Below are positions 27,401 to 34,869 of a stretch of 35,200 bases of DNA, piece after piece; position 1 is the first letter of the stretch; every line of letters starts with the position of its first letter. The position numbers and the translations under genes were made by a program. A model generated the notes under the pieces. It ran no database searches and was not told the DNA's origin. It was given only the letters and a program-made list of their open reading frames with translations. Source of the DNA: Pseudobacteroides sp. (lineage in GTDB: Bacteria > Bacillota > Clostridia > Acetivibrionales > DSM-2933); the NCBI RefSeq assembly GCF_036567765.1, contig NZ_DATCTU010000020.1, positions 1 to 35,200 of the forward strand, written 5' to 3'.

Positions 27401-30400
27401 TCCGGGTTAAACTGGTGAAGCTTAAAACAAACGAGTATCTGTTTTTGTTTGATATTCATCATATAATAATTGACGGTTCTTCTTTTGAAATACTTTGGGA
27501 TGAGTTATCCAAAGCATACAACGAAGAGGAAACAGGAAGGCCTACAGTCCAGTATAAAGACTTTTCAATGTGGCAGCTCAGTGAATTGGCAGAGGGGAGA
27601 TTGGATACCCAGAGAAAATACTGGTTGTCTCAATTTGACGAAGAAATCCCGGACCTAAAGCTCCCATTGGATTTTGAGAGGCCGGATACCAGAAATTTTG
27701 AAGGTGATACTTATAGATTTGATATTAATTCCACAATAACCGACAAACTAACAAGATTGGCTGCAGACTGCGGTGCATCCATGAATATGCTTCTTATAGC
27801 TGTGTATAAAATACTTTTAGCCAAATACACCGGCTGTGAAGATATAGTCATAGGAACACCGGTTTATGGACGTAGTCACCCGGATTTAAGAGACAATATC
27901 GGTATGTTTGCAAATACAATTGCATTAAGAAGCAGCCCATCAGGACAAAAGCGTTTTATAGAATATCTGGCGGACATAAAACAGTGCATCCTAAATGGCA
28001 TGGAGAATCAGGATTATCCTTTTGAAGAAGTGGTGGAAAGTGTAATAAAAACATATGACACAAGCCGCAATCCTTTGTTTGATACAATGTTTGTAACTCA
28101 AAGGTTTACTGATGGGAACCTGATGCTTGATGGTCTTGTTTTGGAAAAAATTAACTTTAATCAATCAAAAGCCAAGTTCGATCTAACCTGCTATGCTGCG
28201 TTGGATGGGGATAAACTTAGTATTGAGATTGAATATTGTACAAGACTTTTTAGAAAAGAGTATATAATAAGACTTTCAAGGCATTATATGAAAATAGTTG
28301 AAGAAATACTGGAAAATCCACAAATAAGAATATACGAGATTGAGATTATTACTGATGGGGAAAAGTCCCAAATATTTAGGGATTTTAATTGCCTTAAAGA
28401 GTATCCTGTACCTGCCGGTACAGTGAGCAGCTTATTTGAAGATGCGGCAAGGAGGTATGGAAGCAAAACAGCCCTGGTTTTTAACAATCAAAGGATGACT
28501 TATGAAGAATTAAATAAAAGATCGAACCAGTTAGCTGCATTCCTTAGAAAGAACGGTGCTAAACGTAATACAGTAGTAGCACTTTCCGCCATCAGATCAT
28601 TTGAAATGATAATAGGTTTACTGGGGATTATCAAGGCCGGTGGAGCATGTCTTCCCATAAGTCCTGACTACCCTAAAGAATACGTTAACGCTGTTTTGGA
28701 AAACGGCAATGTTGACATAGTTATGGAATATACAGGTTTGGAGGAGAAAAAAACCGATCTGTGTAGTAAGTATAGGGTTTTTGGTATAAACGACCCAGAG
28801 GTTGAAATAGAGAATGAGGACATTTTTTCTTGTGATAATACACTGAATGATTTGCTCTATGTTATTTATACTTCCGGCACTACAGGAAAGCCAAAGGGTG
28901 TGATGATTGACAATAATAGTTTTCTAAATCTTATCTGCCATCAACAATTTAACACCAACCTGAGTTTTTCAGGGGTTTTGCAATTTGCAGCAATTACCTT
29001 TGATGTTTCGTTTCAGGAAATATTTTCAGCGTTATTGTCCGGTGGTAAGCTTCTTTTGATTTCTGAACATGATAAAATGGATGTTATGAAGCTATTTAAA
29101 ATTATCCAGGATGAAAGTCTTGAAACCCTGTTTCTTCCTCCTGCATTTCTTAAGTTTATATTTAGTGAGAAAGAATACATCAAGAAGTTTCCTCAAAGCG
29201 TAAAACATATAGTGGCAGCCGGCGAACAGCTGATTATATCAAAAAATCTCAGGGAATACTTAAATGAAAATAAAATATATTTACACAATCATTACGGACC
29301 CAGTGAAACCCATGTTGTAACCAGTCTAACAATAAATCCGAATAAGGAAATTGCTGATAGGCCGACCATTGGAAAACCTATACCGAATAGACGGGTATAC
29401 ATATTGGATAAAGACAGGAAACTTCTGCCCACAGGTATTCCGGGGGAATTGTGTATAGAAATAATTGATTCGGTTTGCGGGTATATTAATGAGCCAGATC
29501 TTACAGCTAAAAAATTTATAGACAATCATTTTAAGCATGGAACCAAGCTTTATTTAAGTGGAGACCTGGCAAGATGGCTTCCGGATGGCTCCATAGAGTT
29601 TTTGGGAAGGTTGGATCAACAGATAAAAATAAGAGGATACAGGATAGAACCGTCAGTTGTTGAAGGCTTATTGATGAATCACAGTGATATCAAAAATGCA
29701 CTTGCTATTTGTCATGGAGATGAAATAAATAAGTACTTATGTGCTTACATAGCATCTGATGCTGACATAGTTATTTCTGATTTGAAAGATTATCTCAAAA
29801 GACTTCTCCCTCACTATATGATACCTTCTTGCTTTATGATTCTGGAGTCTTTCCCAATAAACCGTAACGGAAAGATAGACAGAAAGGCATTGCCATGCCC
29901 CAGTTTTACAGAAAATTTGGAAGAAAATTTGGAAGATAGGTTTATTGAGAAGGGCGCTTTTGGAAAGTTAACTGAAATATGGAAGCGTATTCTTGACGTT
30001 GCAAAAGTTAGGGAAAGTGATGATTTCTTTGAGCTTGGAGGACATTCACTAAAAGTATTAAAGGTTGTGGTTGAAATTAACAAAGCCTTCAATGTGAAGG
30101 TAACTGCACATCAGCTTTTTATGGCAAGGACTATAAAAGACCAGGTAGATCTCATTGGAAGATGTGAAAATATCGACTACATTCCAATAAAAAATATTGA
30201 AACAAGAGATTTTTATCCCACATCATCCGCTCAAAAAAGAATTTATGCGATTCAAAATATGAATAGGACTAACACAGCTTATAATATGCCTTTTGCATAT
30301 TATATAAAAGGACAGGTTTGCATCCAAAGTCTCAAGACCGCTTTTAATAAACTAGTGAAAAAGCACGAGATACTAAGAACTGATTTTCACATTGTGGATG

Positions 30401-32580
30401 GACAAGTTGTACAAAGGGTTAGGGATGAGAATGAAGTAAAAATCGAGTTTAGAGAAATGGATTTAAAGAATTATGATATAGAAATAATCATGGAAAGCTT
30501 TGTTAGGCCATTTGTGATGAATCAGGCTCCTTTGTTCCGGGTTGAAATCGCAGGTATTGGCAGCTGTGAGTATTTACTCCTATTTGATGCACACCACATA
30601 ATTATGGACGGGACCTCTCTAGAAATATTCTGGCAAGATCTTTCCAGAGCATATGCTGGTGAAGATATAGGCAGCCTCAAGGTTCAATATAAGGATTTTG
30701 CTTCATGGCAGATTAATGAGTTGGTATATGGAAAACTTAAAGATCAGAACAAATATTGGTTGGAGCAATTTGCACAGGAAGTTCATCCTCATGTACTGCC
30801 GTGTGATTATGAAAGGTCTGAAATCAGAAGCTATGAAGGAGAAATTTATTCATTTAGATTTGATGAACAATTAACCCAAAGGATTCAAACATTTGCTGAA
30901 ACTCATAACGTATCTGTAAACATGGTGTTGTTTGCAATATATAGCATATTGCTGGCTAAGTACTCGGGTCAGGAGGACATAATTGTGGGTACTCCCGTTT
31001 ATGGCCGTAGTCATGGGGATATTACAAATTTAATAGGCATGTTCGCAAATACCATTGCCATAAGGTGCTATCCAGCTTGGGAAAAGCGGTTTGAGGGCTA
31101 TTTGAAGGAAATAAAGAATACCATTCTAAAAGGGATGGAAAACCAGGATTATCCATTTGAATATCTGGTGGAAGGAGCTAATTATAACAGTTCGTTAGGA
31201 TATAATCCATTATTTGATACTATTTTTGCCATGCAGAAATTTGAGATTGAAAGCTTCAAATTTTGCGGTCTGGAAATAACTAAGGTTAAAACCCGTCATA
31301 AGAAATCCAAGTTTGATTTAAGCTGGTTTGCTGTACTAAATGGCAATTGTATCGATTTTGATATTGAATACAGTACAGAGGTATTTAAAATAGATTCCAT
31401 AAAAAGGGCTGCAATTGAATATGAGCAAATTGTGAGGGGGCTTATTGAGAAGCCGCAAACACTTATTGGAAATATTATAGAAACAGGTGAGGTTAGAGAG
31501 GCAAGAACAGCAGAAACAATAGTGTATAAGGCAAAAAAGGAAAGTTCAGTTTCAAAAAGATATGAGACTAGAAATTATGGACTAAAATACTTGCCAACCA
31601 ATATTGTTGAAAAAAAGCTGATAAATATATGGAAGGAAGTACTTGATATACCTAAGGTTGGAATTGGCGATAACTTTTTTGAGCTTGGAGGCCATTCACT
31701 CAAAGCCATAATGCTTATGCACAGGGTAAAAAAAGAGTTTTCTAGAGATATCCCTGTCCACGCATTATTTCAGTATTCTACAATAAAAAGCATGGCGGAG
31801 CTTATTGCCGATGATAGAAATAAAGACTGGGACCATGTTGTTGGCATTAGAAAAAATGACAGCTGTAAAAAGGTTTTTTGCATACATCCTGCACCCGGGA
31901 CGGTTATATGCTATTACGATCTTGCACGATACATTGGTGGCGATTGGAGCGTTTATGCTCTTCAGTCGAAGGGGCTGGAAAAGGATCAGAAACCTCATAA
32001 AAATGTTCAAGAGATGGCACAAGCCTATATCAAGGAAATAAAAGGAGTCCAGCAAAATGGACCGTATGCCCTTATTGGGTGGAGTGTTGGAGGACAGATA
32101 GCTTACGAGATTGCAAGGCAATTGATATGTATGGGAGACGATGTAGAGATTCTGGCATTACTGGATACCGATCCGGTATTTATAAGGAGGAGCAGACTTT
32201 TAAGCTTTGTATCCTTATTTAAATATTCTGCAGCTGCAATGATCACACATAGAAAAATTGTCTGTAAAAATTTAAATATATCTTCCTTTGGTTTAACAGC
32301 ACTTTATCGAAGATTGAGAATGTGGCTCTCATTGACACTTGCTGTAATAAAATACAGGCCTGAGTCACTTGACATCAGCGGCAAAGCTGTCCTGTTTCAG
32401 ACTGAGGAAGGAAGAAAAATTGAAGAGAAACTAAAGGACAAATCAAGGAGTATAGGGAGCTTTATTGATGGCTTGAAAATTGTACCGATAAAAGGGGGGC
32501 ATCTTGCAATGTTAAGTGAGCCAAATGTTAGACTTTTAGGTGATGAGTTAAATAAATACCTGAATAAGGTTGATAATTGA
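24442..32580 (+). CDS. Non-ribosomal peptide synthetase, A(MT)-T-C-A-T-C-T-TE
   Basis: A 2712-residue synthetase. ATG 24442 is chosen because GGAGG lies 7 bases before it. Module 1 has no condensation domain: A1 (about 24480-24900 and 25750-26780) is split by a methyltransferase (about 24940-25690; SAM motif EIGCASG at 25099-25119, plus GGWINSFTGELF and NSVIQAF). A4 to A10 motifs are intact. T1 has LGGHSL near 26896-26913. Module 2: C1 (27061-28370, HHIIIDG near 27457), A2 (28400-29900), T2 (LGGHSL near 30037). Module 3: C2 (30190-31480, HHIIMDG near 30591), no A domain, T3 (LGGHSL near 31684), then a type I thioesterase (31860-32570) with GWSVGG near 32076, LLDTDP and a GGHLAML His. Aligned by eye to GrsA, A1 reads DAMFNGNVVK (closest I recall: Leu DAWFLGNVVK, low confidence) and A2 reads DVQFVAHVVK (very like Pro DVQLIAHVVK). 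The predicted product is a methylated residue joined to Pro, then a third unit or oligomerisation. The Ser and K catalytic residues are all present, so it looks active. Confidence 0.95.
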   Translation: MNYRGVTNKKRIYPSHNTIHELFQEQVGKTPDNIAVVQGDIHITYRELDQRSNCIAHYLINQFSSKDENIVAVLQDQSINMIISIIGILKAGYAFLPLDPLLPQEALRHMLDEAGSEVVISTKNYIGLVNRLQWECRNLRTFVCLDSNDVYEEVEEKDNALMDKELWDYVGEKSEDSLGRGGWINSFTGELFSISEIDEYRKNVEIKLIPYINKNTRILEIGCASGFTMFQLAPLAGFYYGTDLSDIILERTAKEVQEGGYDNIRLKTLAAHEIDKLDETDFDIVILNSVIQAFHGHNYFRQVIKKAVQMLKDKGVIFVGDVMNQRLKHDLEDAAHSFARESINLSNKTKTDFSDELFLAPEFFSDLSLEQNELKGCKITAKIHSIENELTKYRFDAIIEVDKAFQRTKGWKKIKNQHGTSDIQKYPDTRVESRVEENNLAYVIFTSGSTGKPKGVMVEHKALVNMCNWYNSCHKINADDRSTKFANCGFDASIMELFPILIKGGSIYILDSEIKSDLNKLNSYIEDNKITICFLPTQYCEQFMELDNKTLRLVNTGGEKLKKFIKRGYTLVDNYGPTECTVVSTFFKVDRPYGNIPIGKPICNTRAYVLDSNKRLLLPGETGELYIAGGSLARGYLNRPDLTREKFIQDPFFSGERMYRTGDLARLLPDGNIEFTGRIDSQVKIRGYRIELGEIEHKLIEHPNVEQNVVDVYTRDNGEKCLCAYIVLNREMETNDLKRFLAKKLPKYMIPELFYKLDLVPLTPSGKVDRKRLPRPDGINPNSENYMEPEGDIERRLAIIWQEVLKVPSVGIHDDFFDLGGHSLKVLRAAVEINNSFEIDVSTAKLFKARTIKEQAIIISMCEQKNINPIMAAESREYYPASSSQKRIYALQQMDTHNTAYNITLAFVLKGDVSIERLKSAFIKVCKKHEILRTEFGMADGIVIQTIQDKFDIHIDYCKDTRHEANSLDLLIKEFIKPFNLNNSPLFRVKLVKLKTNEYLFLFDIHHIIIDGSSFEILWDELSKAYNEEETGRPTVQYKDFSMWQLSELAEGRLDTQRKYWLSQFDEEIPDLKLPLDFERPDTRNFEGDTYRFDINSTITDKLTRLAADCGASMNMLLIAVYKILLAKYTGCEDIVIGTPVYGRSHPDLRDNIGMFANTIALRSSPSGQKRFIEYLADIKQCILNGMENQDYPFEEVVESVIKTYDTSRNPLFDTMFVTQRFTDGNLMLDGLVLEKINFNQSKAKFDLTCYAALDGDKLSIEIEYCTRLFRKEYIIRLSRHYMKIVEEILENPQIRIYEIEIITDGEKSQIFRDFNCLKEYPVPAGTVSSLFEDAARRYGSKTALVFNNQRMTYEELNKRSNQLAAFLRKNGAKRNTVVALSAIRSFEMIIGLLGIIKAGGACLPISPDYPKEYVNAVLENGNVDIVMEYTGLEEKKTDLCSKYRVFGINDPEVEIENEDIFSCDNTLNDLLYVIYTSGTTGKPKGVMIDNNSFLNLICHQQFNTNLSFSGVLQFAAITFDVSFQEIFSALLSGGKLLLISEHDKMDVMKLFKIIQDESLETLFLPPAFLKFIFSEKEYIKKFPQSVKHIVAAGEQLIISKNLREYLNENKIYLHNHYGPSETHVVTSLTINPNKEIADRPTIGKPIPNRRVYILDKDRKLLPTGIPGELCIEIIDSVCGYINEPDLTAKKFIDNHFKHGTKLYLSGDLARWLPDGSIEFLGRLDQQIKIRGYRIEPSVVEGLLMNHSDIKNALAICHGDEINKYLCAYIASDADIVISDLKDYLKRLLPHYMIPSCFMILESFPINRNGKIDRKALPCPSFTENLEENLEDRFIEKGAFGKLTEIWKRILDVAKVRESDDFFELGGHSLKVLKVVVEINKAFNVKVTAHQLFMARTIKDQVDLIGRCENIDYIPIKNIETRDFYPTSSAQKRIYAIQNMNRTNTAYNMPFAYYIKGQVCIQSLKTAFNKLVKKHEILRTDFHIVDGQVVQRVRDENEVKIEFREMDLKNYDIEIIMESFVRPFVMNQAPLFRVEIAGIGSCEYLLLFDAHHIIMDGTSLEIFWQDLSRAYAGEDIGSLKVQYKDFASWQINELVYGKLKDQNKYWLEQFAQEVHPHVLPCDYERSEIRSYEGEIYSFRFDEQLTQRIQTFAETHNVSVNMVLFAIYSILLAKYSGQEDIIVGTPVYGRSHGDITNLIGMFANTIAIRCYPAWEKRFEGYLKEIKNTILKGMENQDYPFEYLVEGANYNSSLGYNPLFDTIFAMQKFEIESFKFCGLEITKVKTRHKKSKFDLSWFAVLNGNCIDFDIEYSTEVFKIDSIKRAAIEYEQIVRGLIEKPQTLIGNIIETGEVREARTAETIVYKAKKESSVSKRYETRNYGLKYLPTNIVEKKLINIWKEVLDIPKVGIGDNFFELGGHSLKAIMLMHRVKKEFSRDIPVHALFQYSTIKSMAELIADDRNKDWDHVVGIRKNDSCKKVFCIHPAPGTVICYYDLARYIGGDWSVYALQSKGLEKDQKPHKNVQEMAQAYIKEIKGVQQNGPYALIGWSVGGQIAYEIARQLICMGDDVEILALLDTDPVFIRRSRLLSFVSLFKYSAAAMITHRKIVCKNLNISSFGLTALYRRLRMWLSLTLAVIKYRPESLDISGKAVLFQTEEGRKIEEKLKDKSRSIGSFIDGLKIVPIKGGHLAMLSEPNVRLLGDELNKYLNKVDN

Positions 32581-32664
32581 ATTAAGCTAATGTATGATTA
32601 AAGAATTACTTACGCTTTTGATCGTGCCTAAAGTGAATATTATATATCAAATATTATGTAAAAA

Positions 32665-32708
32665 GGTAAGGAGAATGAGACATGATATAAGCTTGCATAC
32701 TCCTTACC
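32665..32708. terminator. Terminator between the NRPS and NlpC/P60 genes
   Basis: GGTAAGGAG (32665-32673) pairs with CTCCTTACC (32700-32708) around a 26-base loop. A five-T tail lies on the minus strand and a looser ATATTTT tail on the plus strand, which fits its place between convergent genes. Confidence 0.7.
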
Positions 32709-32719
32709 GTATATTTTAA

Positions 32720-33370
32720 TTAAGCTAAAATTCTTTTTGCACCAATATAACGCGGAGCAAAGTAACTGTTGCTGAGATCCGTTATAGAGATTCCCATACT
32801 TGAGCTCGCGTGAATGAATTTATTATTACCCAGGTAAATACCTACATGTGAAGGTCCTGGTTTATAGGTTGAAAAGAATACAAGATCACCTTGCTGTAAA
32901 TTTGCTTTATTCACCCATGTACCCTCGGTGTACTGTACAGCAGTTGTTCTCGATAGTGCTATATTGTTTTTTTGCATTACATATTGGGTAAATCCCGAGC
33001 AGTCAAATCCTGACGGAGATGATCCGCCCCATAAATATGGGACACCAATATAGGTTTTTGCTGTTTGTGATATCCTGTCAACCTTAATTTCTCGTGCTGT
33101 TTTACGGCCCACAACACCATCCTGGGATAGGTAGTTATCCTTTTGAAACTTTATAACCGTTTGCTCTGTATAACTTCCAAAATACCCGTTTGGTTCTCCT
33201 ATAAAGTATCCCAGGCTTTTCAAATCCTTTTGTAGATTTGTAACTTCAGTACCACTTTTTCCTTCATAAAGCAAAATACCGTCAGTATAATAATCGGCAT
33301 GTGCCGTACTTATAGAAAAAGCCAATATCATGGCTAAAAAAGCCAACATAATAAAAAACTTCTTTTTCAC
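32720..33370 (-). CDS. Secreted NlpC/P60 peptidoglycan hydrolase with peptidoglycan-binding domain
   Basis: A 216-residue exported enzyme. The GTG start has GAGAGGAGG 8 bases before it. Signal peptide residues 1-26 (AHA-D). A PG_binding_1 domain covers about 33-98 (VTNLQKDLKSLGYFIGEPNG...FGSYTEQTVIKFQ). The NlpC/P60 domain covers about 100-216, with Cys124 in FDCSGFTQY, His175 in SHVGIY and His187 in FIHAS as the probable catalytic set. Such enzymes cut stem-peptide bonds of peptidoglycan in wall remodelling. The c-di-AMP riboswitch upstream ties its expression to wall or osmotic state, as with other riboswitch-controlled wall hydrolases. Confidence 0.93.
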   Translation of the reverse strand: MKKKFFIMLAFLAMILAFSISTAHADYYTDGILLYEGKSGTEVTNLQKDLKSLGYFIGEPNGYFGSYTEQTVIKFQKDNYLSQDGVVGRKTAREIKVDRISQTAKTYIGVPYLWGGSSPSGFDCSGFTQYVMQKNNIALSRTTAVQYTEGTWVNKANLQQGDLVFFSTYKPGPSHVGIYLGNNKFIHASSSMGISITDLSNSYFAPRYIGAKRILA

Positions 33371-33389
33371 AATGATTTCCTCCTCTCAA

Positions 33390-33517
33390 TGCCTACGAGG
33401 TTAGCTGTCGGGTGCGGGATGAGTGGTATCCCTACTGCTTTTATTAAAGTGTAATATTGGCAGATTAACCCCAAAAAAATGTATCCCCCGTTCCTTCACT
33501 TTATAAAGGATTAGGCA
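33390..33517 (-). promoter_or_regulatory. c-di-AMP riboswitch (ydaO-yuaA type)
   Basis: On the minus strand the leader contains the conserved blocks of the ydaO-yuaA riboswitch in order: GCCTAATCC, ACGGGGGATACA, TTGGGGTTAATC, GTAGGGATACC, and the long 3' block ACCCGACAGCTAACCTCGT followed by AGGC. TGCCTA (33512-33517) pairs with TAGGCA (33390-33395) as P1. The ribosome binding site begins three bases after P1. c-di-AMP binding usually turns the downstream gene off. I see no terminator between aptamer and start codon. Confidence 0.93.
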
Positions 33518-33544
33518 ACTATCAGGTTCATGTCTCGAATATGG

Positions 33545-33573
33545 ATTATAAGTGACATGCATGCTATATTCAA
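33545..33573 (-). promoter_or_regulatory. Promoter of the riboswitch-NlpC/P60 unit
   Basis: On the minus strand TTGAAT (33568-33573), a 17-base spacer and a perfect TATAAT (33545-33550). Transcription should begin near 33538, about 20 bases before the aptamer, giving a leader of about 168 bases. Confidence 0.8.
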
Positions 33574-33636
33574 CCTGTAATAAATGGGTTGGAAACAATG
33601 GATAAAAGTGCTATCCCATATGCAGGCAGCAAAAAA

Positions 33637-33679
33637 CCCCATGCCCAAGCATCTTGAATACAGATATTAGGGCATGGGG
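33637..33679 (-). terminator. Rho-independent terminator of the MerR/TipAS gene
   Basis: CCCCATGCCC (33637-33646) pairs with GGGCATGGGG (33670-33679). On the minus strand the stem is followed by six T. It lies 17 bases after the stop codon of the regulator gene and separates it from the riboswitch unit. Confidence 0.9.
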
Positions 33680-33696
33680 GTATGCAATACTTAAGT

Positions 33697-34461
33697 CTAA
33701 ATCTTTGTTCCGGTGTAAATCAAAACAGCATCTCTTAAAAATACCGCCAAACCAGGCTGTTCTTTGTCGTAATAGGCTGTAAATCTCTCATCATCGATAT
33801 ACATTTGAGCAACACCTGCATGTGCTTCTTTTGTATAGCTTCCCCATGCAAAGCTAAGCCATTGGCGGTGTAAATCTGCAGCCTTTTGTGCAAGTTCACC
33901 GGCTGGATCGCCTGTTGCAAATGCTGCCTTCAGTGTATCAATAATGTCTGTGCCTAACTTTTCAAATTCATCATACTGCTCCTTGGTCATATTTTTAAAT
34001 ATTTTATTTGACCTTTCAGCCTGCTCGTCTCCATATTTTTCTCTGACTTCTTTTCCGTATTTTTTCTCATTCTCTTCAATTAATTTCTGTTTAAAGCCTT
34101 CGAATTTTTCCTTGTCACTCATCATTATTCTCCCTTCTGATTCTGCTATTGTTTTGTCAACATTAGCAATCAACAAGTCTAATTGTTCCCGTTTTGCCAG
34201 AAGTTTTCTACGATGTTCTTGCAATGCTTCAGTGCTGTCAAATGACGGTGAAGTTAAAATATCTTTTATATCTTCCAGGCTTACACCCAGCTCTCTATAA
34301 AAAAGTATCTGCTGAAGCCTTGATACTTCCTGCTTTCCATAAATTCGATATCCTGAAGAATTGACCCTTGCCGGCTTAAGGATGCCTATTTCATCATAAT
34401 AACGTAATGTCCTAGAGCTTATTCCCGCCATTTTCCCTAGCTTTTGTACTGTATATTCCAT
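33697..34461 (-). CDS. MerR family regulator with TipAS drug-sensing domain
   Basis: A 254-residue regulator. The ATG at 34461 is preferred because GGAGGTGATT lies just before it. A TTG at 34479 would add six residues encoded by the ribosome binding site. Residues 1-70 form the winged HTH (YTVQKLGKMAGISSRTLRYYDEIGILKP), 75-115 the dimerisation coiled coil, and about 130-250 a TipAS domain, the antibiotic-recognition fold of TipAL and Mta-type activators. Such proteins usually activate their own gene and drug-resistance functions when a ligand binds. No target gene besides its own promoter is seen. It is not clear whether it acts on the NRPS 10 kb upstream. Confidence 0.92.
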   Translation of the reverse strand: MEYTVQKLGKMAGISSRTLRYYDEIGILKPARVNSSGYRIYGKQEVSRLQQILFYRELGVSLEDIKDILTSPSFDSTEALQEHRRKLLAKREQLDLLIANVDKTIAESEGRIMMSDKEKFEGFKQKLIEENEKKYGKEVREKYGDEQAERSNKIFKNMTKEQYDEFEKLGTDIIDTLKAAFATGDPAGELAQKAADLHRQWLSFAWGSYTKEAHAGVAQMYIDDERFTAYYDKEQPGLAVFLRDAVLIYTGTKI

Positions 34462-34483
34462 ACAATCACCTCCTGACAATACT

Positions 34484-34514
34484 ACTATACACCCTTACGC
34501 AGCGTCAATGTCAA
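34484..34514 (-). promoter_or_regulatory. MerR-type promoter with 19-bp spacer, probably autoregulated
   Basis: On the minus strand TTGACA (34509-34514), a 19-base spacer (34490-34508) and TATAGT (34484-34489). The spacer holds the dyad ACGC-T-GCGT. An over-long 19-base spacer with a central dyad is the hallmark of promoters untwisted by MerR-family activators. The likely ligand-bound activator is the downstream regulator itself. Confidence 0.8.
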
Positions 34515-34725
34515 TATGGGTTTCCTCGAAGCAACATAAGCATGCAAAGGCTTTTTGTGATGAGAAGCCAACATAGGGAACATTATGAAATTCCATGCCA
34601 AAGACCATCAAGTGTTCCACCCGTTAAAATAAATCATTCTGCCAAACTTATTATCTATTCCAATTTTTCCAGTCTGACCACTTCCATGTGGCAAAAAGTA
34701 TAAATGTAATTATTATTAACTCCAT
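34485..34725 (-). pseudogene. CBO0543-like membrane protein relic
   Basis: On the minus strand an ATG at 34725, with AAAGGAGAG before it, begins MELIIITFILFATWKWSDWK and stops after 24 codons at TAA 34651-34653. From 34649, in another frame, comes GRMIYFNGWNT-stop-WSLAWNFIMFPML followed by HHKKPLHAY. Both parts resemble what I remember of the CBO0543 family of small membrane proteins: the N-terminal W-x-D-W-x-N-W segment and the C-terminal YHNGWN-x-WW...FIMFP...HHKKP segment. The middle, about 90 residues, is gone, and a TGA replaces the first Trp of the WW pair. The frame ends inside the MerR promoter. Family name from memory only. Confidence 0.55.
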
Positions 34726-34809
34726 TAAAGACTCTCCTTTAGGGCTAAAGGGATATGTTTAATAGGTATAGGGTAAAACCCCTATCCCCTGTTAGCATAG
34801 CATATATAA

Positions 34810-34838
34810 TTGTATATCCTTGGAAATGATGATAGAAT
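34810..34838 (+). promoter_or_regulatory. Promoter of the right-edge gene
   Basis: TTGTAT (34810-34815), a 17-base spacer and TAGAAT (34833-34838) lie 31 bases before the ATG at 34870. Confidence 0.55.
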
Positions 34839-34869
34839 TAAATAAAGTATTTTTATAAAGGTGATGTAA

